DNA of 64,000 nucleotides from Amyloporia xantha (GCA_036971615.1 JAYKKR010000004.1:2294001-2358000), one strand, 5' to 3'; positions 21,633 through 35,209 are shown, numbered from the stretch's first letter. The notes: generated from the letters alone by a model not told the origin. Program-made: numbers and translations.

Positions 21633-24600
21633 ATGGCGCGCACCAAGAAGCAAGACGTCAGTGGCGATGCGATGTTCGTGCGGCGCAAAGAGCGGCGAAC
21701 TGCAAGAGGCGCCGTAACTTACGTTCCAGAAGAAATACCGATTCCACGCGCATCGCTGCAGGTCGCAGATGCCAGATCTCCATCAAAGTCCCCCTCTAAA
21801 GCCGCGTCTCATGATCAATATTCGGAGCCGCTGCAGGAACATGTGGTGTTCGACAATGTGATGCCGATGAGGAGTCTGCACAAGGTGAGCTCCGTCGCCA
21901 TATTTGGGCTGTTCAATGTGAAGGCTGAAAGCGAGCCAGTCGCAGAACGACTTTATGCGAGAATGGCTTCCTCTTCGAGAAGAGTACCTAAGCCACATCA
22001 TCGAGCTAGAAGCGCCTCCTGGAGAGAGGCGATGCTGCAAATGCGCTGGTCCGCAAGGCGATTGGCGCTGCTTGGAATGCTTTGGGCGCCCGTGTACTGC
22101 GCAGATTGCCTCCAACTGACACATCGCCGAATGCCGCTGCATCGGGTGGAGAAGTGGGCTGACGGATTCTTCGAGCCAGCATGGCTTCGTGAGGTAGGGG
22201 TCGCAATGCATTTGGGCCACGATGGCGAACCATGTGTATACGCGGAGAGACCTATTATGGGGCAACACGCCGGGGTAGAAGATGATGGCGAGGAAGACGA
22301 TGTCAGCGATGCCGGGGATAACGATGGCGATGAAGGGTCGGCGCCACCCGACGCGCCATCGCCGCCTAGCTACTACAGCAATGACACGATGACCATAGTC
22401 GATGTAACCGGCATCCATAAACTTGATGTTGTGTGGTGTCAGTGCGAGAATCGGGCTACCCCTGATGTACAGCTACTGGACATGGGGCTGTATCCTGGAA
22501 GTACCAAGCGACCGCGCACTGCGTTCACATTTCGGGTGTTGGATGACTTTTTGCTCACCAACAAGGAATGCAAAACCTCGGGGATGAATTACTACAGCAA
22601 GCTTCGGCGCGTTACCAACTCTGCGTTCCCGCATTCAGTTCAGGTAGGTCGCCATTGTCATATCATTGTGTGTTTGCGTTCACAAGGGCATAGGATCGCT
22701 ACAGGGAACTCCTGCGAGTGTCGCGCCAGTGGCGAAACCTCAAATATCGCAAATGGCATGGATATGGCCATGGCGCCACCAACGCCATACCCGCCGGTGG
22801 CCTCGCTTTGGCGTGCCCAGCATGTCCCAAGCCTGGCGTTAATCTCGCCGCAGGATGGCGTGATGACCCTGTACAGTAAGCCATGTAAGACTTTCGTTGA
22901 GCGCCATGTGTAACGCGACAGCAGATGGAAGTACATGAGGAGCATCGTAATGGACGGCAACTTTAGCGCGGAGCATCTCAAGATGCGTCGCCCAGAGGAT
23001 GACGTCATTCTCAGCGATGGCGACGCTTTCATGGTGGGCGACGACACCTACAAGAAGCATCTCGCTGTCGCCATCGAGCATAAAGAGGTCCGTGATTGGC
23101 TCCTAGTAGATGAATCCTTGGATGCTTATATCCCAGGTAGAAATCCTTCTGTCACGATCATCGCGCCGTCAACCAGGCGAACGCGGATCGCCATAACCTT
23201 GAAGCCACGGGGATTGGGGCGGCGGCCTGTGCGCGCCATGGGTTTTTCATGCCGCATGCGGTGGTTGATTTCCAGAAAGGCGAGAGGTAAGTGGTTTGCT
23301 ATTTCCTTTGTTCACTTACACCCGCCATCAGACAGATGAACATGGATTACGCGCTGAGCGAGGTGCTCACCACCATGGCGGGTATCCAGGTGCTGCTGGT
23401 GATGTACGACATCATGTGTCAATACGGCATCAATCTCATGAAGCGGTTTGGGGAGAGTGAGTATTTGCACATGCCGCCGAACGTGGAGATACGGCGCGGA
23501 ATAGGCCTGTTTCATGTCCACGGCCATCAAGACACATGCTTTCCTCGCTACTCACCCAACTTCATTCCTGGTGCTGGTCAGATTGATGGCGAAGTGATTG
23601 AAACCCTTTGGGCGCCGTTGAATCTCATTTCGGGTAGCACACGCGGCATGACCACGGCACATCGAAAGGAAGTCATCGACGATCATATGAATGATTCCAA
23701 CTGGAAGAAGCTCACAGGTATTGGTAGGTGGTCATCGCGATAGGTAAATGTGGAGACATTCATCGCCATCCGACAGCGGCCACACATGTTAGAAAGTGGC
23801 GCAAGGCCAAAACTGGGGCTACTGAGAGCGCACAAGTTTTGGAGTATATGGAGCGGTCCAGCACAGAAGAGCAGCTGCAAGAGTGGCGGGATGCAGAAGC
23901 CGAAGCGCTGGCCATGCGCACAGAGACCATCAGCGCCATGGACATTTTTGACGTCAAAATGAAGAAGGGTGAGAAATAACATTTGGCTCAACGTTGATGA
24001 GTACTCAATATAAACAGCGCCTAGCCGAATGGCCATCCAACTCCAGCTGACCCAAAAGGAGACTACACAAGGGCGCCATCAGGGGGTGGCTGCATGGATC
24101 GCTACTGGAATGAAGATCCAGGAGCTGCAGTAAGTCTACACGGCGTGCTATAGTCACTTGAATCTCACAGAACATTGACAGATTGGGGATTAGCCAGCTC
24201 AAGCGCAAGATGGGGCGCCATCCGCTGCTGGTCGACCGCCTTACGCTAGAGGAGCGGCGCCAACGACTTCACAAGAGAATAGCGGCATTTCAATCGAAAG
24301 CTACATCCTATCTACCAGTCCTCTTTGAGGATGACCGCGACGGTCCTGGAATCACTTACGATGGCGCCGAATGGGATGCGCTGGAAGAAGACGTCAATCC
24401 GTTGGAGGAAATGTTTCCCGGGGAAGTGGAATCAGGAATACAACCTGAGAACGCCATTATATCGTTGCCTTCACAGCTTGGCTATGACGTCATCTTGGCC
24501 ACTAACCTGGAGGACATAGCGGCTGAGGAGCTAAGCTTGCGAGTGGGTCAAGCCAACGACGCGCTTCATCAGATTCGCCTCGCCATCGGCTACAAGTCAG

Positions 24601-25202
24601 TGCTGTTTCGGACAGCGGTGCGCCATGCGAAAAGCCAACGCCAAAAGCTCAGGTCTTGGGATGAAGTGATAGCGACACAACGAACCGTGTTGGAAAACGT
24701 ACGCATATACACTCAAAGCAGGCTCGCCATCCTTGCCCTCAATCCCGACGACCATATCCGGGCACGGTTCCAAGCCATCCAACACGTGGATCTCAAAGCC
24801 ATCACCGCCATGCTAGATAACTCGATTCGTGGGTCCCGGCAGGAGACGCTATCTTGGATATGGACCGTGGACATTGAAGGTGATACTGCGCAATCGAATT
24901 GGTTGACAGAGTGTGAGTGACATGTCCACGTCTGATTGGCATGGCGTCCTGATTTACACGGACAAGTACATCGCGTGAACTGGTTACGCGCCAAATCTCG
25001 GAAAGACAGATGGGCCGAGGACTTGGTTATGGTCCAGGCGGAGATGGAGTGGACAGTGGCCAGCTTTCACCACAAGGCGGACGAATGGCGCTCGCGTCTG
25101 ATCGGGCCTCCTGGCCATGTATGCTACGCGCGCCGTCAGGTGGCGCTCTGGACTGGGATGGCGGATCATGCCGCTGCTCACTTCACCAAGTGTGAGGCGT
25201 GA
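21633..25202 (+). CDS. CxC2-type KDZ transposase, element A
   Basis: Start at 21633. About ten exons with GT..AG introns of 45-65 nt. The Lys/Arg/Ser-rich N-terminus includes RSPSKSPSK. The CxC2 zinc region follows (CCKCAGPQGDWRCLECFGRP…CADCLQ) and continues to MPLHRVEKW. Then DMGLYPGSTKRPRTAFTFRVLDDFLLTNKECKTSGMNYYSKLRRVTN, and the RNase H-like core with likely acidic residues in VMDGNFSAEH, LVMYDIMCQY and GQIDGEVIETLWAPLN, plus CHDHRAVNQANADRHN. The C-terminus is helical (LGRHPLL-type segment, WIWTVDIEGD), ending TGA at 25200-25202. KDZ transposases cut and rejoin element ends, giving 8-bp duplications. At 22089-22091, CCC stands where B has CCCC, breaking the frame inside the zinc cluster. 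All else is open, so the lesion is recent or a sequence error. Confidence 0.88.
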
Positions 25203-25239
25203 TCGGTGATATGTACTGAGATAGTATTTGTTGTTACAC

Positions 25240-26551
25240 TTATAACTCTAAAAAACCCCACTCCATCCAATGAGGTGCCTTTATGTTCATCGATGCATGC
25301 ACCGAATCTCTCATGAAGTAAGCATAGCATACGCGCTCACCATTGCATGGCTGAACGCCATGCCGTAGAAGCTTTCCACACAATGCCACAACACTGCCAG
25401 GCCTGTAGTCTATCATCACGTTGGGCCCGTCGAGCTCCATCTCTAATGGGCCATAATTACCCACCGTAGTCAGCAGATCGAACCACTCTTTTCTGGAGTT
25501 CTTGTCGCGATGTAGCGGAGTGGCGCGATTGCTTATGACTTGAACGCCGTTGAATATGGACGACCACTTGTTCACTATATCTTTGTGGTCCAGGCCACAC
25601 GACAGTGTCCTAATGCATGTGCGACCCGCGGCGTAAAGGTCGGGATGCATGATAGACATCATAGCAGAGAGGATGGCCGCTGAATCACGGATGGCGCTCA
25701 ACCACCGCCATCCACTCTCGCCATCCCGGCCGCGCAAGCTGGTTGAAGGTTCCACAGGATCGCAAGGGCCCTACCGATATGCGCCGCGATCAGCGACGCA
25801 GTGCAGTCACAACCAACGCGACCTACGGTATGTCCAAGGGCATGCCATCCTGGAGACAGATTGACCGTCCCTGGGGGGATGGCGCACTCTGATGGACGGC
25901 GGAAGTATTTGGCGTCGTTTCTCCAATTTCCTCCGCATGCTTTGCGCATGAGCTGCGTGGATAGGTGGGTCGTCGCTGTGCGTATTTCCCTCTGCAGCCA
26001 TTCCACAATGAGTATCTCGAAAGGAGGAAGGGTGGACAGGCCCACCTGACGATCGGCGTGAAGCAGTCCAGGAAGGATCCACGCTAGTATTCTTGAGTGC
26101 TGGTCCACCAACACACAGGGTTCATCGAGTACCACAGTCTTATCTTCAACTAGAGGCTTCCACCTCGCCTTCAGTTGTTCCTCCAGTCTCACATTCTGCC
26201 CTGTGTTGCCCACCCCTATGGAGTCGGAATAGCGATCAATATCCCATGCCAAGCGTACTAGCTTGATGGTCAGTGTGATGCCTCAGGGCTCACTAGCACT
26301 CGCAATGACGCACCAGGTCTGATATAGGCTTGAGCGAGCTGGTGAGCGATATCACTGCATTCTATGACAAAGTCTGCCCGGACATGAGTAGGAGGCTGTG
26401 GTTGCCTCAGTGGGCCTGGATCGTCCCGCAGCTTGTGCAGCCAATACTGAAACATATCTCGCATACAGGCCGCCAATGTGTCGCTCAAGTCGAGGCCGCT
26501 GGGTGATATCATGGCAAGGAATATGAGGGTATCTTGCCATGCACTCCCCAT
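25240..26551 (-). CDS. TET/JBP-family 2-oxoglutarate/Fe(II) dioxygenase, element A
   Basis: Start at 26551 (MGSAWQDTLIFLAMISPSG…). Introns near 26300-26266, a 54-nt in-frame GT..AG intron after HADRQ (about 26050-25996), and one near 25820-25769, with parallels in the B copy. The C-terminal exon holds the double-stranded beta-helix: iron ligands HRD (TPLHRDKNSRKEW) and the distal His (LLRHGV), with the Arg of VCYAYFMRD as likely 2-oxoglutarate contact. The preceding GSVVALCGK is typical of the family. TET/JBP enzymes oxidise 5-methylcytosine or thymine in DNA. It is convergent with the transposase (37 bp apart) and divergent from the HMG-like gene. All frames join without lesions, so it is probably active. 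Confidence 0.88.
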
Positions 26552-26994
26552 TGTATATTACTAGCAGGACCTAACGCCTGTCGACCATGCTGCAACAGCA
26601 TTGTCTACTGCTGTTACGACTGCACGCATGTTTGTCGATCGCTTCCCTTCTTGATCGCAAGGGCCTGAAGGATCTCGCGCGGCCGATCGGCATTGTGTGA
26701 TCCGGTGATCGGCTACCATTGTTGATCTGCGGACCGCCATCCCCGAGGATGCCGCCATCATGCCGCCTGAGCTGCCACCGTGCTTCCCAAGCAAGCCGTA
26801 GGCATGCCGCAGGTGAATTCCCCCGGGATTTCTGCTTTCAGCGAGCGCGATCAGGTTGAGCGACAGCCATCAGCGGAGTCGGAGCACGGAAGCAAAGTAG
26901 TGCAAGGAGACAGACATGGCTTTGGCGACCTCCTCTGAACAGTGCTGAGGTGTCCATCTTCCTCAACACATCTGGAAATTCTGTGGGCTACGAC
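26552..26994. promoter_or_regulatory. Divergent promoter region TET / HMG-like gene, element A
   Basis: About 440 bp between head-to-head genes. No core promoter motif that I can support. Confidence 0.4.
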
Positions 26995-29900
26995 ATGGGA
27001 TTATCCATCATTCAGGCATATCTAGACAAGATCCCTGATCAAATAGAGGAATGGCGACACGCACAAGGAACAGCGAGAGCACCCATCCTTGAGTCCGCCG
27101 TCACGATTCTCATGGAACATTTCTCGGAGCTGGAGGATAGGGCTGTACTGAAAAGGTCAAATCTTGTGTTATCTCGAAGCATGGTCATCATGATTCACAG
27201 CTTCCCATAGGTACTGGGTACCTATTTCAGCAACCACTTCCGGACTTTCCTTGCCAAATCCACCCGCCCTCCCAAGAAGAAACGGTCGGCGAGGGAGATG
27301 TTTCAGGCGGAAAAGAGTGCGATGATAAGACAAGTGACAGATGAAAGGACAAATGGAGCAGGAGTGTCGAACAAAGACATAGGGATATACACCTCCGTCG
27401 TCACTGAGCTCTTTGGCCAACTCAGCGATGAGGCCAAGGCGAAATATCAGGAGAAGGCAGATCTGTTCAATGAGAATGCCAAGCAGTTGAAGGCGGGATC
27501 ATCAAAGTGAGTGTTGGCAGTTTGCGCTCTTAGGAAATGACTGACAGTGACCAAGAAAAGCGGACAAGGAGCTGATTCCGTTTTTGAGGGATTTTGCGTA
27601 TGATGTCTACCGGCGCCATGGGGTGAGGATCTTCACACTGAGCAGCTACAAAAACGAAAAAGGAAGGGTGGTGATACAGGAGTAGGAACTTGTCGCACGC
27701 ATGTTGACATTTGCGCTAACAGCCTCTTATAGACACGAATTCAATGACGAGATGGAGGGAGGAAGCGCCTTTTGCAAGGTGGACGACTGGCACACCGACA
27801 CCATGGTGAAATGGGCCAAGTACAGCACTCAAGCATTTGAGCTTGATGTCAACGGTAGTGTAGATGAGCCACAGGCAACATCCGGTGACACATATCGGGA
27901 GCTGCCACTCGACGATGGCGGCTTACCGTTGATACCGCCATTGGATGGCGACAACCCGCCATCATTGGGCGCGATGAAGTCCATGATTCGGGAGTTTCTC
28001 ACCATTCACTATAGTACGTGATAATGCACATGGCGCTCATGGCGAGACTGATGGCGCACATATTAGAGCGGGCAGCGGGGAACAACCGGGAGAAATGCCC
28101 ATGGCGCGCGCTAAAGGTCCGCGGTTCACAATTCATCGATTCAGGAATGGTGCCCGCCGACTTTGAGTTTGATGACCCATCGCACATGGTCCGGAGGGAC
28201 ATAGTCGGCGTGCTTCGACATTGGAGAGCCGCCCAAGAAGCCAACAAAGGCCAGTGCGCCTTTCGCTTTAAGGCATGCCTGAAAACGCGCGGTGACGAGA
28301 ACTCTCAACTTATTCCTGCACTCTATAATGAGCCGAAAGTGGGCAAGGGAAAGACGGTGGCGAGGAAGAAGCAGACAAATGCTCAAAAGAAGAAGGGAAA
28401 GGCCAAAGTTGCCAAACCCACCGCAACTGATGACAGTAGTAGTATGGATGAGGACAGCTCGTCGGAAGGGGAGGTGTTCAAATTTGGCGACACAACAACA
28501 GATGATGATGACATGGACAGTGCCAATGGCGCTGCACCAAGTTGGGCATCGCGATCGCGCACACGGCGTCAGGAATGGCTGCGGATGGCGGCGCCATCCA
28601 CGGATTTTCGCCTCATCGTGGATGAGCTACCACGCCTTATGGTAATGCCCACATTTACCAATCGAATCTGTCGCTAACCGGTGTGACAATAGAGAGGACT
28701 GAAGGAAACAAGGCATTCACCAGACGGTTTCAGCTGGGGCTCCTGGGATTACTCGCACAAGCATCTGTCCTTTATGGTTCATGGGAAAGCAGACGGCATC
28801 AACCCTGCGTTAGAATGGCTCGACTCCAAACCCTATCTGAATAAGTCCGGAAAGCTTACGGACGATGTCGCCATCATTGAGCAAGTGCTCCTTGTCATCG
28901 CCATGATACACAGAGATCTTACAGCGGCACAATTTGCGTTTGGAGATCCAGATGGACCGCCATTAGACATACCCGACCATGTCGCGACAAGTCAGATTCC
29001 TTTTACAGTTATCGGGGAGCGGCTAGATCCACACATCGCACGACTGCGCTCCATGATCAAGCTCACCAAGCCTGTGGTAGCCACAGGAGGTCGTAAAGAT
29101 ACCAATCCAGTGACAACTGCTCATGCCCAAGTGGACAGCACGCGCAAACCCATTGGAGGACCGCCACTCCCGTTGCAAGCAAGGCCGCCAGTGGCAAACA
29201 TTCCTGGTTCAAATGCAGACTCCAACCAGATACGGGAAACAAAGGTAACCCCACATAAACCTGTCCGAAATCTGCCATCAGGACCGCCTCCCCACTTCGC
29301 CCAAAGCCACCCCACTTACAAGGGCCACGTGCTGTAGGACTGCGCCATACGCCACAGGCACCTGCAGCATTGGCCCGACGGCCACCACCACCAGGAACAC
29401 CGCCCCAGCCAGGCCCCTCCCGCAATGTCTATGCCTACGGTCCAGCAGCGCCAGATAGTTCGGACGGCCCAGATTTATCGTACAGCTCACCGATCCCTGA
29501 CAGCTTCCCAGGTGGCAAGCACCGTCTTCCCCACATTCCCCTCTTCAAGAAGCCACTGCACACAAACCATCTCAAATCATCCAAGGAGAACATTCCTTCC
29601 AGGATTCTTGCGCCATCGGCCAGACGCCCGGTGATGGTCCCACAGCCGCCATTGCCATCTCCACCGCGCGCGCCATCCTTAGATGGCGATTCATTACCTG
29701 ATCGCTCACACATTCGGAGGTCACAAACACCAATCAGGAGACAAGTGATGGATTTCTCATCCTCGCCCAACGAACAGGACGTTTATCAGTTACCTCCTTC
29801 ATCGTCGCCATCTCATGTCCAAGTCGGTGATGGCGAACCCGCGGATGGCGAACCCACGGATGGCGAACCCGCGGATGGCGAACCCATGGATGGCGATGTA

Positions 29901-30577
29901 GATCGCGGTCCCTCTCCAGCCTTAGCCCCGCCACGGCGTGTCACGCGCAACACCGCGCGCAAGGCACAGGAGGTCCACATCAATGCCCCACCCTTGGTTT
30001 CCTCAATCACGAATGCTCTCAATGCTACTAAAGTGGGCGCACACACAAGGCAGAAGACCAAAGCCAGGCAGGAGGCCTTGAATCAGAAGCGGGGCCATCA
30101 ACCTAGTGAGGATGAGCCATCCCCCAAACGTCATGGAAAACGGAGGAAAGTGGGTCGTCACGCGAAGGGACAGGATTTGAGCGATGACGAAAGGCATTCC
30201 AGCAGTCAAGATGACGTCGAGAGCAGTCCCAAAGGTCGGGAAAGCGAAGGAAGGGTGCCCTTCCAGCGAGATTCGTGAATGATAGCGATCATGAGGATGG
30301 CGCCCAGAGGAGTCCCAAAGCTCATCGCAAGGCAGGGAAAGGGAGCCGCAAAGGGCGAGCGATAGATGAGAGTGATGATGAGAATGACGGACAGAGCAGT
30401 CCCAAAGGTCGTGGCAAGCGAGGGAAAGGGCGCCGCACAGCGAAAGTGGTCGATGACAGCGATGAGGATGGCGTCGAGGAGGAAGAGCCAGCTCCTGGTC
30501 CTGCCACTCGTAAATCTCCACGTAAGGTAGGCAAGGTACCTGCACGAAAGCCCGCCAAGCGTGGCCGTCGCCGTTAG
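26995..30577 (+). CDS. Element A long acidic/basic protein with an HMG-like segment
   Basis: Probable start at 26995 (MGLSIIQAYLDK…), chosen by alignment with the B copy. At least five introns, ending near 27211, 27541, 27733, 28074 and 28691. The second exon holds KKKRSAREMFQAEK…SNKDIGIYTSVVTELFGQLSDEAKAKYQEKADLF, resembling helices 1-3 of an HMG box. Later come a conserved domain (FEFDDPSHMVRRDIVGVLRHWRAAQEAN), a Lys-rich stretch, an acidic stretch, SRTRRQEW, then a proline-rich and finally an Arg/Lys/Asp/Glu tail with four imperfect SPKG(R)-type repeats ending AKRGRRR. B has the same order and C-terminus. Frame slips near 29285-29300 (C-run) and at 30238-30240 (GGG for expected GGGG) split the last exon. 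Likely nuclear and DNA- or chromatin-binding; the HMG assignment is weak. Confidence 0.7.
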
Positions 30578-30767
30578 GATATATCCCGTGTAGCTATGTC
30601 ATTACAGAATGAGATGGCGCAGAGTAGTACTGCGCCGTGCAATCTTCATTGGCCAGAGTTAAGTTATAGATGCATGCGTATATTATTGGGAGACGTAATT
30701 GAAATACATGGCGACGTAACACGAAGTAAGCAAGTATGAAGATGGCGAGATGGAACGGATGGCGCCA
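30578..30767. other. Convergent 3' flank, 190 bp
   Basis: Between the stops of two convergent genes; holds CGCCAT/ATGGCG words only. Confidence 0.4.
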
Positions 30768-33604
30768 TTACGGCGCCATCGACCCTCCTGCAGATGGCGC
30801 ACCCGTGGCAGTGATTACCGCTGTCTGCTCACTGTGATAGACTTGATCAACATCTATCCCATGTGGGACAGCGTCACCATTCCCGAGGGCCCCAGCATTC
30901 TCAATCCCTTCTCCGCCATCCATGCTGGCGTCATGATGACCGCCCTCGCTTTCTCCTGCAGTTGCGCTTCCCCCCTCCAGCTCTCGAGTGCTCCACCGAC
31001 TCGCGTCGGGGTGCGCTATGATCGCCTTCGCCGTCCGCGCCCTGTTCGCCACCTGCTCATCCAACTCCAGATTCCGTGCTGAAGATTGCGCCTGGATCGC
31101 CAGCCTCTCCGACTCCGCTTGGTTGTGCCGGTGTACATCGCGCCGCACTGCCTCGAACTGCGACTTGAGCCCCACAAACCGCGCCTCACCCCGAGTGATC
31201 TGATCCACTATCGCCCGGGTCGTCTCACTGTCCGTCTGCCCCTGCTCGGCCATCCCATCCATGCGCACCGCCATCGACGCCACCTTTGCCCGGAGGTCCT
31301 CCAGCGCCACATCATTCTTGATGGCGACGAGCTCGTTCTGGAGTATGAGCACCGTCTTCTCCAGGTCCTCGATGCGCTCAGCGGTGTTGGCGGCTTCAAG
31401 CTGCTCGACCTTGTTCTCAGCGCCATCGACCCGCGCAAGGAGTCCAGCGACCTGCCCCTCCGTCGTGTGGAGTCGCGCGCTCATGTTCACCTGCTGCGTG
31501 GTGATGGCGGCGAGGGACTTTTCGAAGGTCTTGACGATGCCCCCGAACTGCGCTTGCCACTTTTGCATGGCGGACGTGTTGGCCTCCAGCACCTTCCGCT
31601 GCTCCGCGAAGTAAACGTCGAGGGCCGGCGTCCTGCTTGACTCGCCGCCCTCATTGCTCGCTCCCACTTCCGCAGTTGGATCACGCGCGAACCCTCGGAA
31701 ATGCTGGTATGCACCATGCTCATCTGGCAGCCACACATTAACTTGGTCAGTTGGTCACGAGTTGCAATCATCGCCAGGAGAAACTTACATGCTACCTCAC
31801 CCTCTCTAGGGATAAGGGCTGTCTGGCCATCCTGCACGCTTCCATCCGCCGTTAGCGTCGCTGTGACCTCACGCTCCTTGCCTTTCGAAGTTGTCGGAGG
31901 CGGCTTCCCACCCAGGCACCTGACTTGCTCGTCGTCCGCGCCTTGCGCATCTTGCTGAGCCTCACACGGCTGTGCAGGGTGTCGGCGACGGGATCGTCTT
32001 CCTCCGACCGCTGCGCCACTTCATCCCCGTCGCTGACAGTACCCGCAGCTGCCCATCCACTTCGTCGTCATCCGCGGCATCCGCGTCCACAGCGCCATCC
32101 TTCATCTCGACATCCTTCGGTGCCTCCTTCTGCTCGTCCTCCTCATCCTCCTCGTCCTCCTCATCCTCCTCGTCCTCATCGTCCCCGTCCACCACCATCA
32201 TGTCCTTCTTAACGATCGGCTTCACAGCGGCTCGGGGGCGCTTGCCTTTGACTGGGGCAGGTGGCGATGAAGGCGGGTCGTCCGAGTCGCCATCTTGGAC
32301 AATCCTCTTCTTGACGTCGTCCCAGATGGGTGGAGGGGGTTTGAGCCCATCCGCAATGCAGTTCTTCAGGACCTTCTGGTATTCGGCCGCGACCTTGCTG
32401 CCATTTGGCCCCTTCAGAGGATTGCCCTTCATGTTGCGCGGCGCCATCGAGCACCTCTTCTTCCTGTTCTGGCAGGTGGTGCACCGTCCCGTACTTGGCA
32501 CAATCACGCACCTGGCATCGAACTGGATGCAGGTACCGCACGGCATGACCTTCGCTGGGATCAGTACTGCATGCATAGCGCGATGACTGGATGGCGCACT
32601 CACCGACTCATAATACTTCTCCGAGGGGTCCAGCACCTCAACGACCTCGTCATCGTCCTCGCCCTCCGCGTCCGCATCGTCCACTGGAGTCTTCGCCTTC
32701 GCGGCGGTTCCCTTCGTCTTTTGCTAGATGGGCCCGCCTTCGCCTGGGAACGGGTACGCCGTGCCTCCGTTTGCGTCTCGTCTGTAGGCGACTTCCTCGC
32801 GGTCGGCCTGCTGCCCTTAGCATCCTTGGCGGCCGCAGGTTCAGATGCCGGCGGCTTTGCTGGAGGGGTCTTGCCCGCCGGCTTCTTCGACGACTTCGCA
32901 CCTTGCTTGCTCGTCCCAGCAGTAGCCTTCCGACTCTTCGGTGCATTTCCCGGAACAATGACGATGTCATCTTCATCCTCCCTCGACGCCGTCGTCTCTT
33001 TGGAAGGACGCCGAGACATGGCGCCCGCATCGTCGCGCTTCCCCTGCTTCGCCACCTTTCCCTTGCTCCCCTCCGCCTGTCGATCCTCCCGCTTCCCCAA
33101 CGCCACATCACTCGAACGCTTCCGCAAACCTGTGCTCCAAGTGTTAGCAATGACGTGGCGCTAGAACGCCATCCACTTGCCTTTCCACCATTGATTTTCC
33201 CCCAGGTTCTCGACGAGGAAATCGCCTCGCCACACGTACTTGGAGAGCCGGTGCGTCTCGATGAGCGGATCGTCGGGCTTGATGGCGGCGATATTGGTAA
33301 TGACGTTGGTTGCGGTTGCGAGGGAGAACTGCGCCATCGCGCTCACCAGGAGCGGAGGCACTCGCAGTCCATTGCGCGAGCTGAGCGCCTTCAGCGGCAC
33401 AAACACGTCGTTCTGAAAAAGCATCAGCGCGTCCATGGGATGTGCATGTCAAATGAAACACATGGCGTTCACTTACCACCTCTTTCCACAGCGCTGATTC
33501 AAACTCTTGATAGCGGGGATCTCCTCGGGCGGCGCGACCTTCAACGCCTCTTCAATGCGTGCGGTGGTGAGCAGGATGGAGGGTTGGATGGACGCGACAG
33601 ACAT
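30768..33604 (-). CDS. Zn2Cys6-like coiled-coil protein, element A
   Basis: Start at 33604 (MSVASIQPSILLTTARIEEALKVAPP…). Exons run down to a stop at 30768-30770, with introns near 33478-33416, 33178-33127, about 32590-32545, around 31960 and 31780-31740. Order: a conserved N-terminal helical domain (RVPPLLVSAMAQFSLAT…ENQWWKGK), a Lys/Ala/Pro-rich linker with a basic patch (SKRRRE), acidic stretches, then CX2CX6CX8CX2CX6C (CGTCIQFDARC…GRCTTCQNRKKRC), the spacing of fungal Zn2Cys6 binuclear-cluster DNA-binding domains, and a long heptad-rich coiled coil (about 31600-31000). The cluster sits mid-protein, not at the N-terminus as in Gal4-type regulators. Breaks at 33537-33539 (C4 to C3 on the coding strand) and 32719-32722 (A5 to A4) are single-base homopolymer losses. 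Confidence 0.72.
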
Positions 33605-33770
33605 GACAGCAGAGGAATGGGGGTAGCAGAGTGGACAGTGGTGGCGGTAAGAGTCGTGGAGATGAAGTCAGAAGCACACGGCACAGCGCGGAAGTCGAAG
33701 ATGGGCGCCTACCGGAAAGATCCGCGGCCAACCGATCGGAACTACACGTGTCGCCCTCAAGCCTTTATTA
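33605..33770. promoter_or_regulatory. Divergent promoter region Zn2Cys6 / SP gene, element A
   Basis: About 166 bp between head-to-head genes. Confidence 0.35.
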
Positions 33771-34962
33771 CATGCCTCTCGCAAAACTTGGGCGATTGCG
33801 CTTTTCTCCACTTCCCCTGACATTGCCCCTCCACATGCATCAACCAGGTGCGCATGCAATATTCCTTAGCCTGACGCCGCCAATGTACTGACTCATTCCA
33901 GCCCGGCCCCCTTTTGACTTCGACGCTACACAGGAGGAGTCCGATCCCCAGTCCCGTCCCATTTTGGACTTGTCGCCTTCGCCCACAGCCACGCCTGCGC
34001 CATCCCGAGCGCCATTCGACTTGCCATCCTCGCCATCCAAGCCTCCGCCCCCAAAACGTTTCCGCTTCGCCCAGTCCCCCACGCCGGTATCTCCTGACAA
34101 TCGCAATGCAACGTTCAATTTATCACCCCAGGAACGCCCATCATCCCCTGCGCCATCGCGGCCCTCCGCACACAGAGCTGTCGACTTCGCCATTTCCCCC
34201 ACCCCCATCTCTCCTGAGCCTCAGCGGCCCTTCCCTCCATGGTTGAGGGCTGATTTTGACTTATCACGGTCGCCCTCGCCCTCGCCCTCTGCGCCATCAC
34301 GAGACCTGTTCAATATTCCAACATCACCTATCTTGGATTCCTTCGCTGACCCCTATTTCGACTTGGCGCCATCGCCACAGCACACTCCAAGACCTGGAGG
34401 AAACTTCAACATCCCCTTGTCCACTGGCCCTCGTTCGCCATCCACCCACAACCGTGCTGTGTCTAGATCTCCCCCTGACATTGTGCGTCGGGATTTGCTC
34501 GACCTGCCGCCCACTCCTTCACCGGGTATGGTCTCATTCATTCCATTAGTCTGATGTACTCATTCATTCTATCATTTCAATACAGGACCCGTTGCTCTAC
34601 CGGATGGCGGTGTAGATGGCAGCATGAGTGGCGCCGGGCATGGCGCCGGGCATGGTGTTGGGGATGGCGCCAGGGATGGCGCCGAGTATGGCGTCGGGGA
34701 TGGCGCCAGGGATGTCTCTCGCCTGATGTCTTCGCCATTCGCTAACAACAGCGAAGAGGGCTTCCCTAGCACAAGGGATACCCAAATCATGCATTTGCAA
34801 GGGGCAGCTTTGCAAGAAAAGCTGAAGCGCATTGAAGAAGACATCAATGTCGCCAACACCATCCTCAGGCTCAACCAGCCTATCAAAACTCTGCTCACTG
34901 CTCGGCCCCCTCGCGATGCTGTCAGCCAGGTGGAATCGATGATGTGGGATGGCTGTATTTGA
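33771..34962 (+). CDS. SP-motif low-complexity protein, element A
   Basis: Probable start at 33771, intron from about 33847 to 33900, main exon to 34528, intron to about 34586, last exon to a TGA near 34962. The main exon is a series of about seven repeats in which a hydrophobic-Asp/Asn-Leu/Ile core (FDL, FNL, FDL, FNI, FDL, FNI, LDL) is followed or preceded by SP/TP. A Gly-rich run (about 34625-34715) built on GATGGCG-type units follows. The conserved C-terminal helix (LQEKLKRIEEDINVANTILRLNQPIKTLLTARPP…MMWDGC) matches the end of the B protein at 36388-37613. No known fold; likely disordered with a C-terminal helix. It lies next to the right subterminal repeats. Confidence 0.65.
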
Positions 34963-35209
34963 GTACCATACAATGTAGACAGTAAATATTGGTTATCACA
35001 CTGTCAATGTATCCTATTACTGTCTGTGCTTGAGTAGTCTAATTGGTGATACAAATGAAACATCATGTGAAACTCAACAACAGGCAGTGTTCAAGCATAT
35101 TTGTCATTGCAATGCATACAGTACACACTATGTGTATAGAAATGTCGTAGAAGACATCAGCCGACAGTAGAGTTCAGGGAGAATTATAGCGTTGATGTAT
35201 GGCGCAATG
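34963..35209. other. Spacer before the right tandem array of element A
   Basis: About 250 bp, AT-rich, no feature that I can support. Confidence 0.4.

Noticed and set aside
32295..33820. Plus-strand ORFs of 289 and 409 aa
   Set aside because: Antisense to the Zn2Cys6 gene; composition is the reverse of its Lys/Ala/Pro-rich linker, and the spliced minus-strand gene aligns with the B copy.
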